In this document: piece after piece, positions 40,047 to 49,057 of the stretch
Position numbering within the stretch: the first letter of the stretch is position 1
How the letters are laid out: the number at the start of each line of letters is the position of its first letter
Assembly: GCA_963677325.2 (NCBI GenBank)
Contig: CAXXGM010000008.1
Span: forward strand, 496,001-560,000
Source of the DNA: G963677325 sp963677325
GTDB lineage: Bacteria > Bacteroidota > Bacteroidia > Bacteroidales > Prolixibacteraceae
Reading direction: 5' to 3'
Length of the DNA: 64,000 nucleotides
Notes under the pieces: generated by a model
Databases searched by the model: none
The model's input: the letters and a program-made list of their open reading frames with translations, nothing else
What the model was told of the DNA's origin: nothing
Translations under genes and position numbers: made by a program

Positions 40047-42827
40047 ATGAAAAATATGAACAGCCTTTTCAGGGGCATTGCCATCATCTTCATTTTAAGC
40101 TGCGTTTCTTTTGGCGCATTTGCTAAAAGTGAGGTTAAACAGCTTCTTTGTGAGTATAAAACAAATCCGCTTGGGATAGGAGTAGCCCAGCCGAGATTTA
40201 GCTGGCAGATAGCATCCGTTGAAAATAACGTCATGCAGACTGCTTATGAAATCAGGGTCGCCCTGTCAGAAGGGGATCTGAACAAATCAGGGAAACAATT
40301 ATGGGCTTCCGGCAAGGTAAATTCTTCACAATCAGTGAACGTGGTTTACGGGGGCCCGGCGTTAAAGTCGATGCAGAAAGCTTACTGGCAGGTCCGTATC
40401 TGGGATAATAAAAATAAGGCTACTGCCTGGAGCGCTCCTGCATCCTGGGAGATGGGCCTGTTGGAACCTTCTCAATGGAAAGCTTCCTGGATTTCACTGG
40501 AACCTGAAACCAGCACAGAATACGAGAAGCCAAACCATTTTTTCCGGAAAGAATTTAATGTCGCAAAGAAAATCAAATCAGCAAGGGTATACGTCACTTC
40601 ATTGGGTTTGTATCAGCTCTTTCTGAACGGACAGAAAGTCAGCAATGACCTTTTCACACCAGGCTGGACGAGCTATAAAAAAAGATTGCAATATCAGACT
40701 TACGATGTGACCCCGATGTTGAAAACTAAAAATGCAATTGGTGCAATCTTAGGAGATGGCTGGTACCGCGGGCGTATCGGATTTACCAATCAGAATCATT
40801 ATTACGGAGAAAAGCTCTCTCTTCTTGCTCAGCTGCAAATTACCTATACAGATGGCACCAGCGAGATCATCCGAACCGATAGCAGCTGGAAAGCAAGCAC
40901 CGGACCTATTATTGCATCTGATATTTATGACGGTGAAAAATACGACGCCCGGTTAGACATGAATGGCTGGAATAATCCGGGTTTTGATGAATCAAAATGG
41001 ATTACTGCAACTATTGCAGACTATTCCAAATCAATCCTGGTCTCTCCTGAAGGCGAGGTTGTAAGGGCCATCCAGGAAATTAAACCAATTAAACTCATCA
41101 CCACCCCCAAGGGAGAAACCGTATATGACATGGGGCAGAATATGGTAGGATGGGTAAAACTCAGCGTTCAGGGTAACAAGGGAGATCAGGTAACGCTGAA
41201 TTTTGCAGAAGTTCTTGATAAAGAAGGGAATTTCTATACCGCTAACCTTCGTGCAGCCAAAAATACTGATATCTATACTTTAAAAGGGGAAGGAATCGAA
41301 CAGTTCGAACCGCATTTTACTTTTCACGGATTCAGATATGTAAAGGTGGAAGGACCTAAAACTCCTTTGGCAATGGATCAGCTGACCGGAGTGGTTATAC
41401 ATTCGGACATGAAGCCAACAGGGACCTTCAGCTGTTCTAATCAGCTGATCAACCAACTTCAGCATAACATTCAATGGGGCCAGAAAGGCAATTTCCTTGA
41501 TGTTCCCACCGATTGTCCGCAAAGGGACGAACGGCTTGGCTGGACCGGCGATGCACAGGTATTCAGCATGACGGCAGCCTTTAACTTTAATGTAGCTTCA
41601 TTCTATACGAAATGGCTGGGAGATGTTTCACTGGATCAATCGGCCGATGGCAAATTACCCCATGTTATTCCGGATGTATTAAAGGAAGCAGGAGGTTCAA
41701 CTGCATGGGCAGACGCCAGCATTATTGTTCCCTGGACCGTTTATCTTGCGTACGGCGATCAGCGCATTCTTGAACGCCAGTATCCAAGTATGAAGTTATG
41801 GATCAATTACATGAAGACCCGTGCCGGTGAAGACAATCTTTGGACTGGCGATAAACATTATGGTGATTGGCTTGCCTTTGCTTCCAGTGCCTCTGATTAC
41901 ACAGGAGCTACCACTGAAAAGGACCTGATTGCCACTGCTTATTACTGTTATTCTACCAAACTGATCGCTAAAATTGCAGCCATTATTGGACAGAAGGAAG
42001 ATGCTGAGAAATATGCAAAACAGGCTGAGGCCATAAAACAGGCTTTTATACAGGAATTCGTTACTCCGAACGGACGCTTGGTTTCTCATACCCAGACTGC
42101 TTATTCACTGGCCCTTGCTTTTGATCTTTTACCTGAAAACCTGAAAGACAAAGCGGCAGGATATCTTGCTGATGATGTTAAAAAATTCAGCCATTTGACA
42201 ACAGGATTCGTTGGAACACCCATCTTATGCAAAACTCTTTCCGCAATAGGACGTGATGATCTTGCTTTCATGCTGTTGAACCGCCAAAAGTATCCTTCCT
42301 GGCTCTACCCAGTTCTGCAGGGTGCCACCACCATCTGGGAAAGATGGGACGGTCAGAAACCAAACGGTACCTTCCAGGATGTGGGCATGAACAGCTTTAA
42401 TCATTATGCGTACGGTGCGATAGGAGAGTGGCTTTACCGTCATGTTGCAGGTATTGACATTGATCCCGAACAACCGGGTTACAAACACATCGTGTTGAAT
42501 CCTCATCCCGGAGGCGGCCTTACAAATGCTTCCGCTGAAATCGAAACGCTTTACGGGAAAGTTTCTTCCGGATGGAAATATGACGGTAATGATTTTATTT
42601 ATGAGATTAAAGTTCCTGCCAATACTACCGCATCGGTTACATTGCCTTTTGCAAAAGCTGAACAAATAAATCTGAATTCCCAGCCACTTGCTTCGGTGAT
42701 AAAAGAGAGCCTAACCACCAATCAAAATGGTGTAACGCTTAAAATGGGATCGGGAACCTACCAGTTCCGTTATCCTGCTGAGGAGTTATTGGCAGCAGCA
42801 ACGAAAGAGGATAAAACTTCAAAATAA
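40047..42827 (+). CDS. Exported alpha-L-rhamnosidase, GH78
   Basis: 926 residues with a signal peptide (about 1-27, ending FGAFAKS). Domain order of bacterial rhamnosidases: an N-terminal FN3-like domain (about 30-140), the Bac_rhamnosid_N lectin-like domain (about 155-330, containing GLYQLFLNGQKVSNDLFTPG), a concanavalin-like domain (about 340-440), then the (alpha/alpha)6 barrel. The GH78 signature DCPQRDERLGWTGD gives D489, D494, E495 and D502; the likely base is E765 in IWERWDG. It removes alpha-L-rhamnose from plant glycosides or polysaccharides. A clear terminator follows. Confidence 0.95.
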   Translation: MKNMNSLFRGIAIIFILSCVSFGAFAKSEVKQLLCEYKTNPLGIGVAQPRFSWQIASVENNVMQTAYEIRVALSEGDLNKSGKQLWASGKVNSSQSVNVVYGGPALKSMQKAYWQVRIWDNKNKATAWSAPASWEMGLLEPSQWKASWISLEPETSTEYEKPNHFFRKEFNVAKKIKSARVYVTSLGLYQLFLNGQKVSNDLFTPGWTSYKKRLQYQTYDVTPMLKTKNAIGAILGDGWYRGRIGFTNQNHYYGEKLSLLAQLQITYTDGTSEIIRTDSSWKASTGPIIASDIYDGEKYDARLDMNGWNNPGFDESKWITATIADYSKSILVSPEGEVVRAIQEIKPIKLITTPKGETVYDMGQNMVGWVKLSVQGNKGDQVTLNFAEVLDKEGNFYTANLRAAKNTDIYTLKGEGIEQFEPHFTFHGFRYVKVEGPKTPLAMDQLTGVVIHSDMKPTGTFSCSNQLINQLQHNIQWGQKGNFLDVPTDCPQRDERLGWTGDAQVFSMTAAFNFNVASFYTKWLGDVSLDQSADGKLPHVIPDVLKEAGGSTAWADASIIVPWTVYLAYGDQRILERQYPSMKLWINYMKTRAGEDNLWTGDKHYGDWLAFASSASDYTGATTEKDLIATAYYCYSTKLIAKIAAIIGQKEDAEKYAKQAEAIKQAFIQEFVTPNGRLVSHTQTAYSLALAFDLLPENLKDKAAGYLADDVKKFSHLTTGFVGTPILCKTLSAIGRDDLAFMLLNRQKYPSWLYPVLQGATTIWERWDGQKPNGTFQDVGMNSFNHYAYGAIGEWLYRHVAGIDIDPEQPGYKHIVLNPHPGGGLTNASAEIETLYGKVSSGWKYDGNDFIYEIKVPANTTASVTLPFAKAEQINLNSQPLASVIKESLTTNQNGVTLKMGSGTYQFRYPAEELLAAATKEDKTSK

Positions 42828-42829
42828 TT

Positions 42830-42862
42830 AAAAAAGGCTGCCGGATAAAAGCAGCCTTTTTT
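42830..42862 (+). terminator. Rho-independent terminator after GH78
   Basis: AAAAAAGGCTGC ... GCAGCCTTTTTT: a 12 bp perfect stem with a 9 nt loop and a T-run, 2 bp after the GH78 stop. It can work in both directions. Confidence 0.9.
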
Positions 42863-42887
42863 AATTTTTATCATTTAAGGGTCTGAT

Positions 42888-43325
42888 ATGGCTGTTGAAA
42901 TAAAAAATGCTGAGAAAAGAGATTTTGATCAGGTATTTAATCTGATCAAAGAATTTTCTGTTTTTATCAAAACTCCGGAGAAAGTATCAACGACTCTGGA
43001 TCAGATGGTACGAGATAAAAAGCTGTTTAAATGCCTGATTGCCTTGGAAGACGAAAAGATCATTGGATATGCTTTTTATTTTTTTGGCTATTATTCCTGG
43101 ACAGGCAAATCTCTTTACCTTGATGATTTGTACGTTACCGAAAATTACAGGGGTAAGAATATTGGATCAAAACTCCTGAATGCAATAATCGAGATTGCCC
43201 GAAAGGAGAATTGCACAAAAGTCCGCTGGCAGGTTTCAGATTGGAACCGCAATGCCATTGAATTCTACAGAAAGCATGGTGCAGTAATTGATGACGTTGA
43301 AAGAAATTGTGATTTGAAATTATAA
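42888..43325 (+). CDS. GNAT family N-acetyltransferase
   Basis: 145 residues of one GNAT domain. The acetyl-CoA binding motif A is YLDDLYVTENYRGKNIGSKL (the RGKNIGS loop), followed by VRWQVSDWNRNAIEFYRKHG (motif B). It is close to diamine/spermidine acetyltransferase-like proteins in length and pattern. Substrate not decidable. Confidence 0.9.
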   Translation: MAVEIKNAEKRDFDQVFNLIKEFSVFIKTPEKVSTTLDQMVRDKKLFKCLIALEDEKIIGYAFYFFGYYSWTGKSLYLDDLYVTENYRGKNIGSKLLNAIIEIARKENCTKVRWQVSDWNRNAIEFYRKHGAVIDDVERNCDLKL

Positions 43326-43356
43326 AGAATCACAAAGAAGAGATGAACTCCAGTGT

Positions 43357-43384
43357 AAGGCTATTGGCTCAAGAGCCTTTTAAT
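43357..43384 (+). terminator. Possible terminator after the GNAT gene
   Basis: AAGGCT ... AGCCTT flanks a loop that itself contains GGCTC AA GAGCC, followed by TTTTAATAAAATT. A weak, short structure. Confidence 0.4.
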
Positions 43385-43451
43385 AAAATTAACTTTATTG
43401 AAATAAACCCCTTCAAACTAATCCCAGCCAATATGTTTTACAAAGTAAAAT

Positions 43452-43459
43452 TATCTTTG
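43452..43459 (+). promoter_or_regulatory. -7 box upstream of the Wzi-like gene (TATCTTTG)
   Basis: A full TAnnTTTG match, 17 bp before the ATG at 43477. Confidence 0.55.
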
Positions 43460-43476
43460 TTCTGTATTTTAACTTA

Positions 43477-44901
43477 ATGCTGATGCTGAAATCTCTATTT
43501 CTGGTTTTGTTATTAATGATCGCTTCCGGTGTTTATTCACAGGAGCTTAAAAGTAATTTGCCCGAAATAAAAGCTTCAATGGGTTCTTACGTTTCATCAG
43601 GCGAAGACCTTCCTTTCTGGATGACCTCTAATCAAAATGGTATTTTCACCTTTCATCATTCTTCTTACCAATTAATTCAGTTGGGGTTTGAAAGACCTTT
43701 GGCAAAGGATTCCTTAAAAAACTGGGATTTATTCTATGGTACCAATCTCGTTTACGGCTTTTCAGGAAAAACTTCCGATTTCCAGTTTAATCAGTATTGG
43801 ATTGGAACAAGATACAAGTGGCTGATTTTGAAAGCAGGGGCAAAACCTGAACCTGTTCTCTACAACGGATTATCCTCTACAAATGGGAATATGGACTGGT
43901 CAAATAATTCAAGATCGGTTCCTGGGATCTCTCTTTCCACCAATGGTTACATACCATTTTTCTTCGCTAAAAAATGGTTTTCGTTCAAAGCTCTTTATGC
44001 AGAAAATCTGTTGAATGACAGACGATTTGTAGATAATCCTCACCTGCACCGTAAAAGCCTTATTGGGCGTGCTTCTTTTGGAAGTATAAATCTATCTATG
44101 GGCCTTGATCATTGGGTATATTGGGGAGGTACTTCGCCGGTTTATGGTAAACTGCCCGGATTCGATAATTACTTCAGATACATCGTTGCTTTAAAGGGGG
44201 GAGCAAATTCTCCAAACAATGAGAGAAATAACGCCTCTGGCAATTCACTGGGAATTTATCTGTTTACCTTTGAAAAGGATTTCCACAATTCCAAACTGAC
44301 TTTTTATTACAATCATCCTTTTGAGGATCGCTCAGGATTGGAAATGGATAATGCCCCTGATGGTTTGTGGGGCTTGCATTTTGGATTAAAGCGAAAGAAT
44401 ATCTTATCTGATTTTGTTTATGAATTTCAGAACACCACCAATCAGAGCGGCACTTACAACATGGTTGAGGTGGGAAATACAGGAAGATTTACCGGCCGGG
44501 GCAATGACAACTATTTTAATAACTGGATTTACAAATCTGGTCATGTTTATTACAATCACATGATGGGAAGTCCTGTTTTCGTTCCCGTGATTGATGCAAA
44601 CGGCATTTCCAAAGGTTTTGATAATACCCGCATCCTGCTTCATCACATAGGCCTCAGCGGCTGGCTGAATGAAAGGTTGACCTGGAGATCCTTGATTTCC
44701 TTCTCCCGCAGTTTCGGAACCTATGATCCTGAAGGCGTGAGATACGATCCGCCCCTGGATCAGTTGTCTTTTTTAACAGAATGCGGATTTATATTTAAAA
44801 ACCTTCCGCTCAGATTTAATGCAGGAGTGGCTGGGGATTACGGTAATCGTTTTGAAAAAAGAATGGGAGCATATGCCGGATTGTCCTGGACGTGGAAATA
44901 A
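43477..44901 (+). CDS. Capsule assembly Wzi-family-like outer-membrane protein
   Basis: 474 residues with a signal peptide (about 1-21, ending GVYSQ). The rest is an alternating aromatic beta-barrel pattern. Wzi-like landmarks are PFWMTSNQNGIFTF, a FDNYFRYIVALKGG segment, GLDHWVYWGG in mid-chain and FYYNHPFEDRSGLEMDNAPD in the second half. Wzi anchors capsule at the outer membrane in enterobacteria; in Bacteroidetes the family (PF14052) is widespread and its substrate less clear. Two nearby starts (43477, 43483) are possible. Confidence 0.82.
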   Translation: MLMLKSLFLVLLLMIASGVYSQELKSNLPEIKASMGSYVSSGEDLPFWMTSNQNGIFTFHHSSYQLIQLGFERPLAKDSLKNWDLFYGTNLVYGFSGKTSDFQFNQYWIGTRYKWLILKAGAKPEPVLYNGLSSTNGNMDWSNNSRSVPGISLSTNGYIPFFFAKKWFSFKALYAENLLNDRRFVDNPHLHRKSLIGRASFGSINLSMGLDHWVYWGGTSPVYGKLPGFDNYFRYIVALKGGANSPNNERNNASGNSLGIYLFTFEKDFHNSKLTFYYNHPFEDRSGLEMDNAPDGLWGLHFGLKRKNILSDFVYEFQNTTNQSGTYNMVEVGNTGRFTGRGNDNYFNNWIYKSGHVYYNHMMGSPVFVPVIDANGISKGFDNTRILLHHIGLSGWLNERLTWRSLISFSRSFGTYDPEGVRYDPPLDQLSFLTECGFIFKNLPLRFNAGVAGDYGNRFEKRMGAYAGLSWTWK

Positions 44902-44927
44902 AGTAGCGTTAAATTTATTTTGATAGA

Positions 44928-46145
44928 ATGGTAAAGGTAGAAGATATTTCTGTTAAGGATTTTACTTATAATCTTCCAGAGGAACGTATCGCAAAATATG
45001 GGTTGACAGAGCGCGATCAGTCAAAGCTGCTGGTATGGAATAACAACAGCATTACGGATGATCATTTTTATAACATATCACGGTATATTCAGGAAGGTAC
45101 GATGCTGGTTTTCAACAACACCCGTGTAATTAAGGCACGAATCATATTTCACAAATCGACCGGAGCAAGGATTGAATTATTCTGCCTCGAGCCCATTGAG
45201 CCCGCTGAATATTCTGCATCCTTCTCTCAAACCAAATCATGTCGGTGGAAATGCATTGTGGGGAACCTAAAAAAATGGAAAGATGATATTCTTCAGGAAA
45301 TAATTGATATCAAAGGCGCTCCGGTAGTTCTTACCGCAAAAAAGTTTAAAGAATCAGCGGATTCTGTTGATATCTTATTTTCATGGGATAACGACCGGTT
45401 TTCTTTTGCTGAAGTATTGGAAGCCTCCGGAAATATCCCGATTCCGCCTTATCTGCAAAGAGAATCGGAAGTAATCGACCTGCAAAGTTATCAGACGATC
45501 TATTCCAAAGTCAAAGGTTCTGTTGCTGCTCCAACAGCAGGTCTTCATTTTACGGAGAATGTATTGTATCTTTTGAAGCAGAAGAAGATTGATTGCGAAG
45601 AGATCACTTTGCATGTGGGAGCAGGAACATTCCGCCCTGTGAAATCAGATACCATCTTCGGGCATAAAATGCATACCGAACATTTTATTGTAAGCAGGGA
45701 ATTTATTGAAAAGTTAACCCGTCATAAAGGCAAGATTATTGCTGTTGGTACAACCTCTGTGAGAACCATCGAGAGTTTGTACTGGATGGGATGCAAGATA
45801 CTAAGAGAACCGGATATTGAGCCGGTAAAGCTGTCTGTTTTGCAGTGGGATCCGTATCAGGCTGACCAGCAGCCAGCGACAAGAGAATCTTTTAAAGCTC
45901 TTCTTGATTACATGGAAAGGGAAAGGCTTAATGAATTAAGTTCCTCCACACAGGTGATCATCATGCCGGGTTATGAATTTAAGGTGATACAAGGCATGGT
46001 TACCAATTTTCATCAGCCTCAAAGCACCTTATTGTTGTTGATCGCTGCCTTTCTTGGTGATCAGTGGAAAGAAATCTATGACCATGCGCTAAAAAACAAT
46101 TACCGTTTCCTGAGTTATGGAGATTCGAATTTGTATTTAAAGTGA
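44928..46145 (+). CDS. queA: S-adenosylmethionine:tRNA ribosyltransferase-isomerase (QueA), long form
   Basis: 405 residues, longer than the ~345 of standard QueA. Family motifs: FTYNLPEERIAKYGLTERDQ (usual YDLPxxLIAQxPxxxRDxSRLL), MLVFNNTRVIKARI, GSVAAPTAGLHFTENVL, LHVGAGTFRPV and NFHQPQSTLLLLIAAFLG. It makes epoxyqueuosine from preQ1-tRNA. Extra segments around residues 85-130 and 300-330 account for the added length; Bacteroidetes often carry this longer paralogue, which could have a different tRNA or role. Confidence 0.88.
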   Translation: MVKVEDISVKDFTYNLPEERIAKYGLTERDQSKLLVWNNNSITDDHFYNISRYIQEGTMLVFNNTRVIKARIIFHKSTGARIELFCLEPIEPAEYSASFSQTKSCRWKCIVGNLKKWKDDILQEIIDIKGAPVVLTAKKFKESADSVDILFSWDNDRFSFAEVLEASGNIPIPPYLQRESEVIDLQSYQTIYSKVKGSVAAPTAGLHFTENVLYLLKQKKIDCEEITLHVGAGTFRPVKSDTIFGHKMHTEHFIVSREFIEKLTRHKGKIIAVGTTSVRTIESLYWMGCKILREPDIEPVKLSVLQWDPYQADQQPATRESFKALLDYMERERLNELSSSTQVIIMPGYEFKVIQGMVTNFHQPQSTLLLLIAAFLGDQWKEIYDHALKNNYRFLSYGDSNLYLK

Positions 46146-46186
46146 AGGTCCCAAGATTTCAATGGTTACAATCACATCAGCCTATT

Positions 46187-46347
46187 AGCCGCAGAGCGGC
46201 GGCATTACGGTAGCAAAATCATAAGGACATTTTAACAAGCCGTGTAACGGCGACATTTTGGTAAAGTGCATTACCAAAATGTCGCCGTTACACGGCTCTA
46301 TATAACCTTCAATTAATAACCTACCAAAATAACGCCGCTCTGCGGCT
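46187..46347. repeat. Nested GC-rich palindrome between convergent genes
   Basis: Outer arms AGCCGCAGAGCGGCG (46187-46201) and CGCCGCTCTGCGGCT (46333-46347). The inner arms are perfect over 27 bp: 46238-46264 (AGCCGTGTAACGGCGACATT...) and 46271-46297 with a 6 nt loop AGTGCA. The outer flanks also share GGTAG/CTACC. It sits between queA and the radical SAM gene, which converge, so a bidirectional terminator or transcript end structure is likely; it also looks like an interspersed repeat. Confidence 0.8.
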
Positions 46348-46397
46348 TGGTTGAATCAAAATATCACCCTTGAAGGATATGACAGATGAGCAGCACA

Positions 46398-47339
46398 TCA
46401 TCTAATCAGCACATCATATTTCTTACCTTGCCAGGTATCCCTTTCCTTCAATCGCTTCTCCACTTTAGCCACAAACTCAAAGTTTTTTAATCCCCATTTG
46501 GGGGCGATGACCATCTTCCCGGGAGCAAAGCTGACGAATCGCTCTACGATGATGGATGGGTTGAGGTTTTCGAGGTAATCTACAACAACTTCTACGTAAT
46601 CTTCCAATGAAAACAATGGATACCGTTCAGGAAATTGGGCGTAATCTTTCGCCATCTGGGTACCTGTATGAATCTGAAGCTGATGAAGTTTTAAATTCTT
46701 CACCGGCAGTTTTGAAATGATTCTTGCCTGATCAATGTAATCTTCGTAATCTTCACCCGGAAGTCCCAGAATTAGATGTGCACAGTTATGGATGCCTCTT
46801 TTGCTGATCTCTGTGATTGCCCTGACTGACTCATCCCAACTGTGCCCCCGGTTAATAAGATTCAGCGTTTCGTCCTTCACCGATTCAAGTCCAAGCTCCA
46901 CCATTACATAACAGCGTTTTGATAACTCCTCAAGTAAGTCAAGGATATCTGAATTGATGCAATCTGGCCGTGTGGCAATAACAAGTCCAATTATACCGGG
47001 ATGTTCCAAAGCTTCCTCATACAGTTCCCGCAATACCTCGACAGGTGCATAGGTATTGGAATACGATTGAAAATAAGCGAGGAAGCGCATGGTGTCATAC
47101 TTCTTCGAGAAAAATTCTATTCCTTCCTCTATTTGTGTCTTTAATACCGTTCTCATATCGCAATAAGAAGGAGTGAAAGTCTTGTTGTTGCAATAAGTAC
47201 AACCTCCGTATCCTCGTGAGCCGTCGCGGTTAGGGCAGGTAAAACCCGCATTTAATGATATCTTTTGAACCCGGCCGTTGAAAAGGTTGCGGAAATGAGA
47301 AGAGAAATCGTTGTATCTTTTCCCTGAAGGGAATGGCAT
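46398..47339 (-). CDS. TIGR01212 family radical SAM protein (YhcC-like)
   Basis: 313 residues from ATG at the complement of 47337-47339 (MPFPSGKRYNDFSSHFR); a TTG further upstream is unlikely. The cluster cysteines follow the family's spaced pattern: FTCPNRDGSRGYGGCTYCNN. Later blocks: ARIISKLPVKNLKLHQLQIH and KMVIAPKWGLKNFEFV. The family is widely conserved, binds [4Fe-4S] and SAM, and its reaction is not firmly established. Confidence 0.9.
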   Translation of the reverse strand: MPFPSGKRYNDFSSHFRNLFNGRVQKISLNAGFTCPNRDGSRGYGGCTYCNNKTFTPSYCDMRTVLKTQIEEGIEFFSKKYDTMRFLAYFQSYSNTYAPVEVLRELYEEALEHPGIIGLVIATRPDCINSDILDLLEELSKRCYVMVELGLESVKDETLNLINRGHSWDESVRAITEISKRGIHNCAHLILGLPGEDYEDYIDQARIISKLPVKNLKLHQLQIHTGTQMAKDYAQFPERYPLFSLEDYVEVVVDYLENLNPSIIVERFVSFAPGKMVIAPKWGLKNFEFVAKVEKRLKERDTWQGKKYDVLIR

Positions 47340-47509
47340 GCTGTAACTCAATTGAATCAATTTATTAAACTACAAATTTAATGATAAAACTTTGCTGAAT
47401 ATAACCGGCAAAAAGAAACAATTTGGTTGGTGTATTCTCTCCGAAGATATTTTAATTAAAGTTTCCCCACAATCCAAAATCTTTTATTCCGTGAAAGGCA
47501 TAATTATTT

Positions 47510-47517
47510 TAATTTTG
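47510..47517 (+). promoter_or_regulatory. -7 box upstream of asnS (TAATTTTG)
   Basis: A full TAnnTTTG match 55 bp before the ATG at 47573. Confidence 0.5.
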
Positions 47518-47572
47518 TAGATTAAACATTCGGGCTTATTTACCCCGGAATGAGTTATAACATAGGAAAATA

Positions 47573-49009
47573 ATGAAGAACAGCATTGCAGATGTCCTGA
47601 AATCAGGGAAGATCGGAACGGAAATTACGGTAAAAGGATGGGTGCGCACCCGTCGGGGAAGCAAAAATGTTAATTTCATAGCATTAAATGACGGCTCCAC
47701 GATTAATAATTTGCAGGTGGTAGCCGATGTGGAAATCTTTGGCGAAGAGATTTTTAAAAGTATTAATACCGGGGCAGCTATCGGTGTTACCGGTAAGTTG
47801 GTTGAATCCGCTGGTTCGGGCCAATCGGTGGAGATGAAAGCTGAGAAACTCGAAATTATCGGGCTGGCTGATCCTGAAAAATATCCTTTGCAGCCAAAGC
47901 GCCACTCATTGGAATTTCTCCGTGAAATTGCCCATCTCAGGCCGCGTACCGCTACTTTCAGCGCCATATTCCGCATCCGGCATGCCATGATCTTTGCCAT
48001 TCATCAATTCTTTAACGACAGGGGATTCTATAACGTACATACTCCTATCATTACCAGTTCGGATGCCGAAGGGGCTGGGGAAATGTTTCGTGTCACTACT
48101 CTTCCGGCTACAGAATTACGCCTTAATGAGGAAGGAAAGCCTGATTTTTCAGAAGACTTCTTTGGTAAATCAACCAATTTGACCGTTTCCGGCCAATTGG
48201 AAGGAGAGCTTTTTGCAATGGCTCTATCCCGAATCTACACTTTTGGCCCTACCTTCAGGGCGGAGAACTCCAATACCTCTCGCCACTTGGCCGAGTTCTG
48301 GATGATTGAGCCCGAAGTGGCTTTCTTTGATCTGAATGATAACATGGATCTGGCAGAGGAATTTCTGAAATACCTGATCCGTTATGCACTCGATAATTGT
48401 ATGGATGATCTTCTTTTCCTTGCCAATCGTCTGAAGGAAGAAGAAAAAAACAAACCTGCCGATCAGCGGTCGATGGATCTGATTGAAAAGCTCAGATTTG
48501 TGGCAGATAACGATTTTGTAAGACTCACCTATACTGAAGCCATTGATATTCTGCAAAATTCAAAGCAAAATAAGAAGGGTAAATTCCAGTATCCGGTTGC
48601 AGGATTTGGAACCGATCTGCAAAGCGAACACGAACGTTATCTTGTGGAACATGAATTTAAAAAGCCGGTTATCCTGACCAATTATCCAAAAGAGATCAAA
48701 GCTTTTTACATGCGCCTTGATGATAATGGTAAAACGGTTTCAGCCATGGATGTTCTTTTCCCTCAGATCGGAGAGATCATCGGAGGGTCTCAGCGTGAAG
48801 AACGTCTCGATGTACTCGAAAGCCGTATGGAAGAAATGTCTGTTCCGAAGCAGGATATGCAATGGTACCTCGATACCCGCAGGTTTGGCGGATGCCCCCA
48901 CGCCGGATTCGGACTTGGGTTCGAGAGGCTGATGTTATTTGTTACCGGAATGGGGAATATCCGCGATGTGATCCCTTTTGCAAGGACCCCGCGTAACTGT
49001 GAGTTTTAA
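47573..49009 (+). CDS. asnS: Asparagine--tRNA ligase
   Basis: 478 residues. An N-terminal OB-fold anticodon-binding domain (about 15-110, VKGWVRTRRGSKNVNFIALN) precedes a class II catalytic core: motif 2 FRAENSNTSRHLAEFWMIEP and motif 3 GFGLGFERLMLFVTGMGNIR ending with the asparaginyl-specific DVIPFARTPRNCEF. It charges tRNA-Asn in the cytoplasm. Upstream of rpoN by 48 bp on the same strand. Confidence 0.96.
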   Translation: MKNSIADVLKSGKIGTEITVKGWVRTRRGSKNVNFIALNDGSTINNLQVVADVEIFGEEIFKSINTGAAIGVTGKLVESAGSGQSVEMKAEKLEIIGLADPEKYPLQPKRHSLEFLREIAHLRPRTATFSAIFRIRHAMIFAIHQFFNDRGFYNVHTPIITSSDAEGAGEMFRVTTLPATELRLNEEGKPDFSEDFFGKSTNLTVSGQLEGELFAMALSRIYTFGPTFRAENSNTSRHLAEFWMIEPEVAFFDLNDNMDLAEEFLKYLIRYALDNCMDDLLFLANRLKEEEKNKPADQRSMDLIEKLRFVADNDFVRLTYTEAIDILQNSKQNKKGKFQYPVAGFGTDLQSEHERYLVEHEFKKPVILTNYPKEIKAFYMRLDDNGKTVSAMDVLFPQIGEIIGGSQREERLDVLESRMEEMSVPKQDMQWYLDTRRFGGCPHAGFGLGFERLMLFVTGMGNIRDVIPFARTPRNCEF

Positions 49010-49057
49010 CCGAAGTTATACTTTAAACATTTAATATATAGGTTAGAAAAGAAAATT

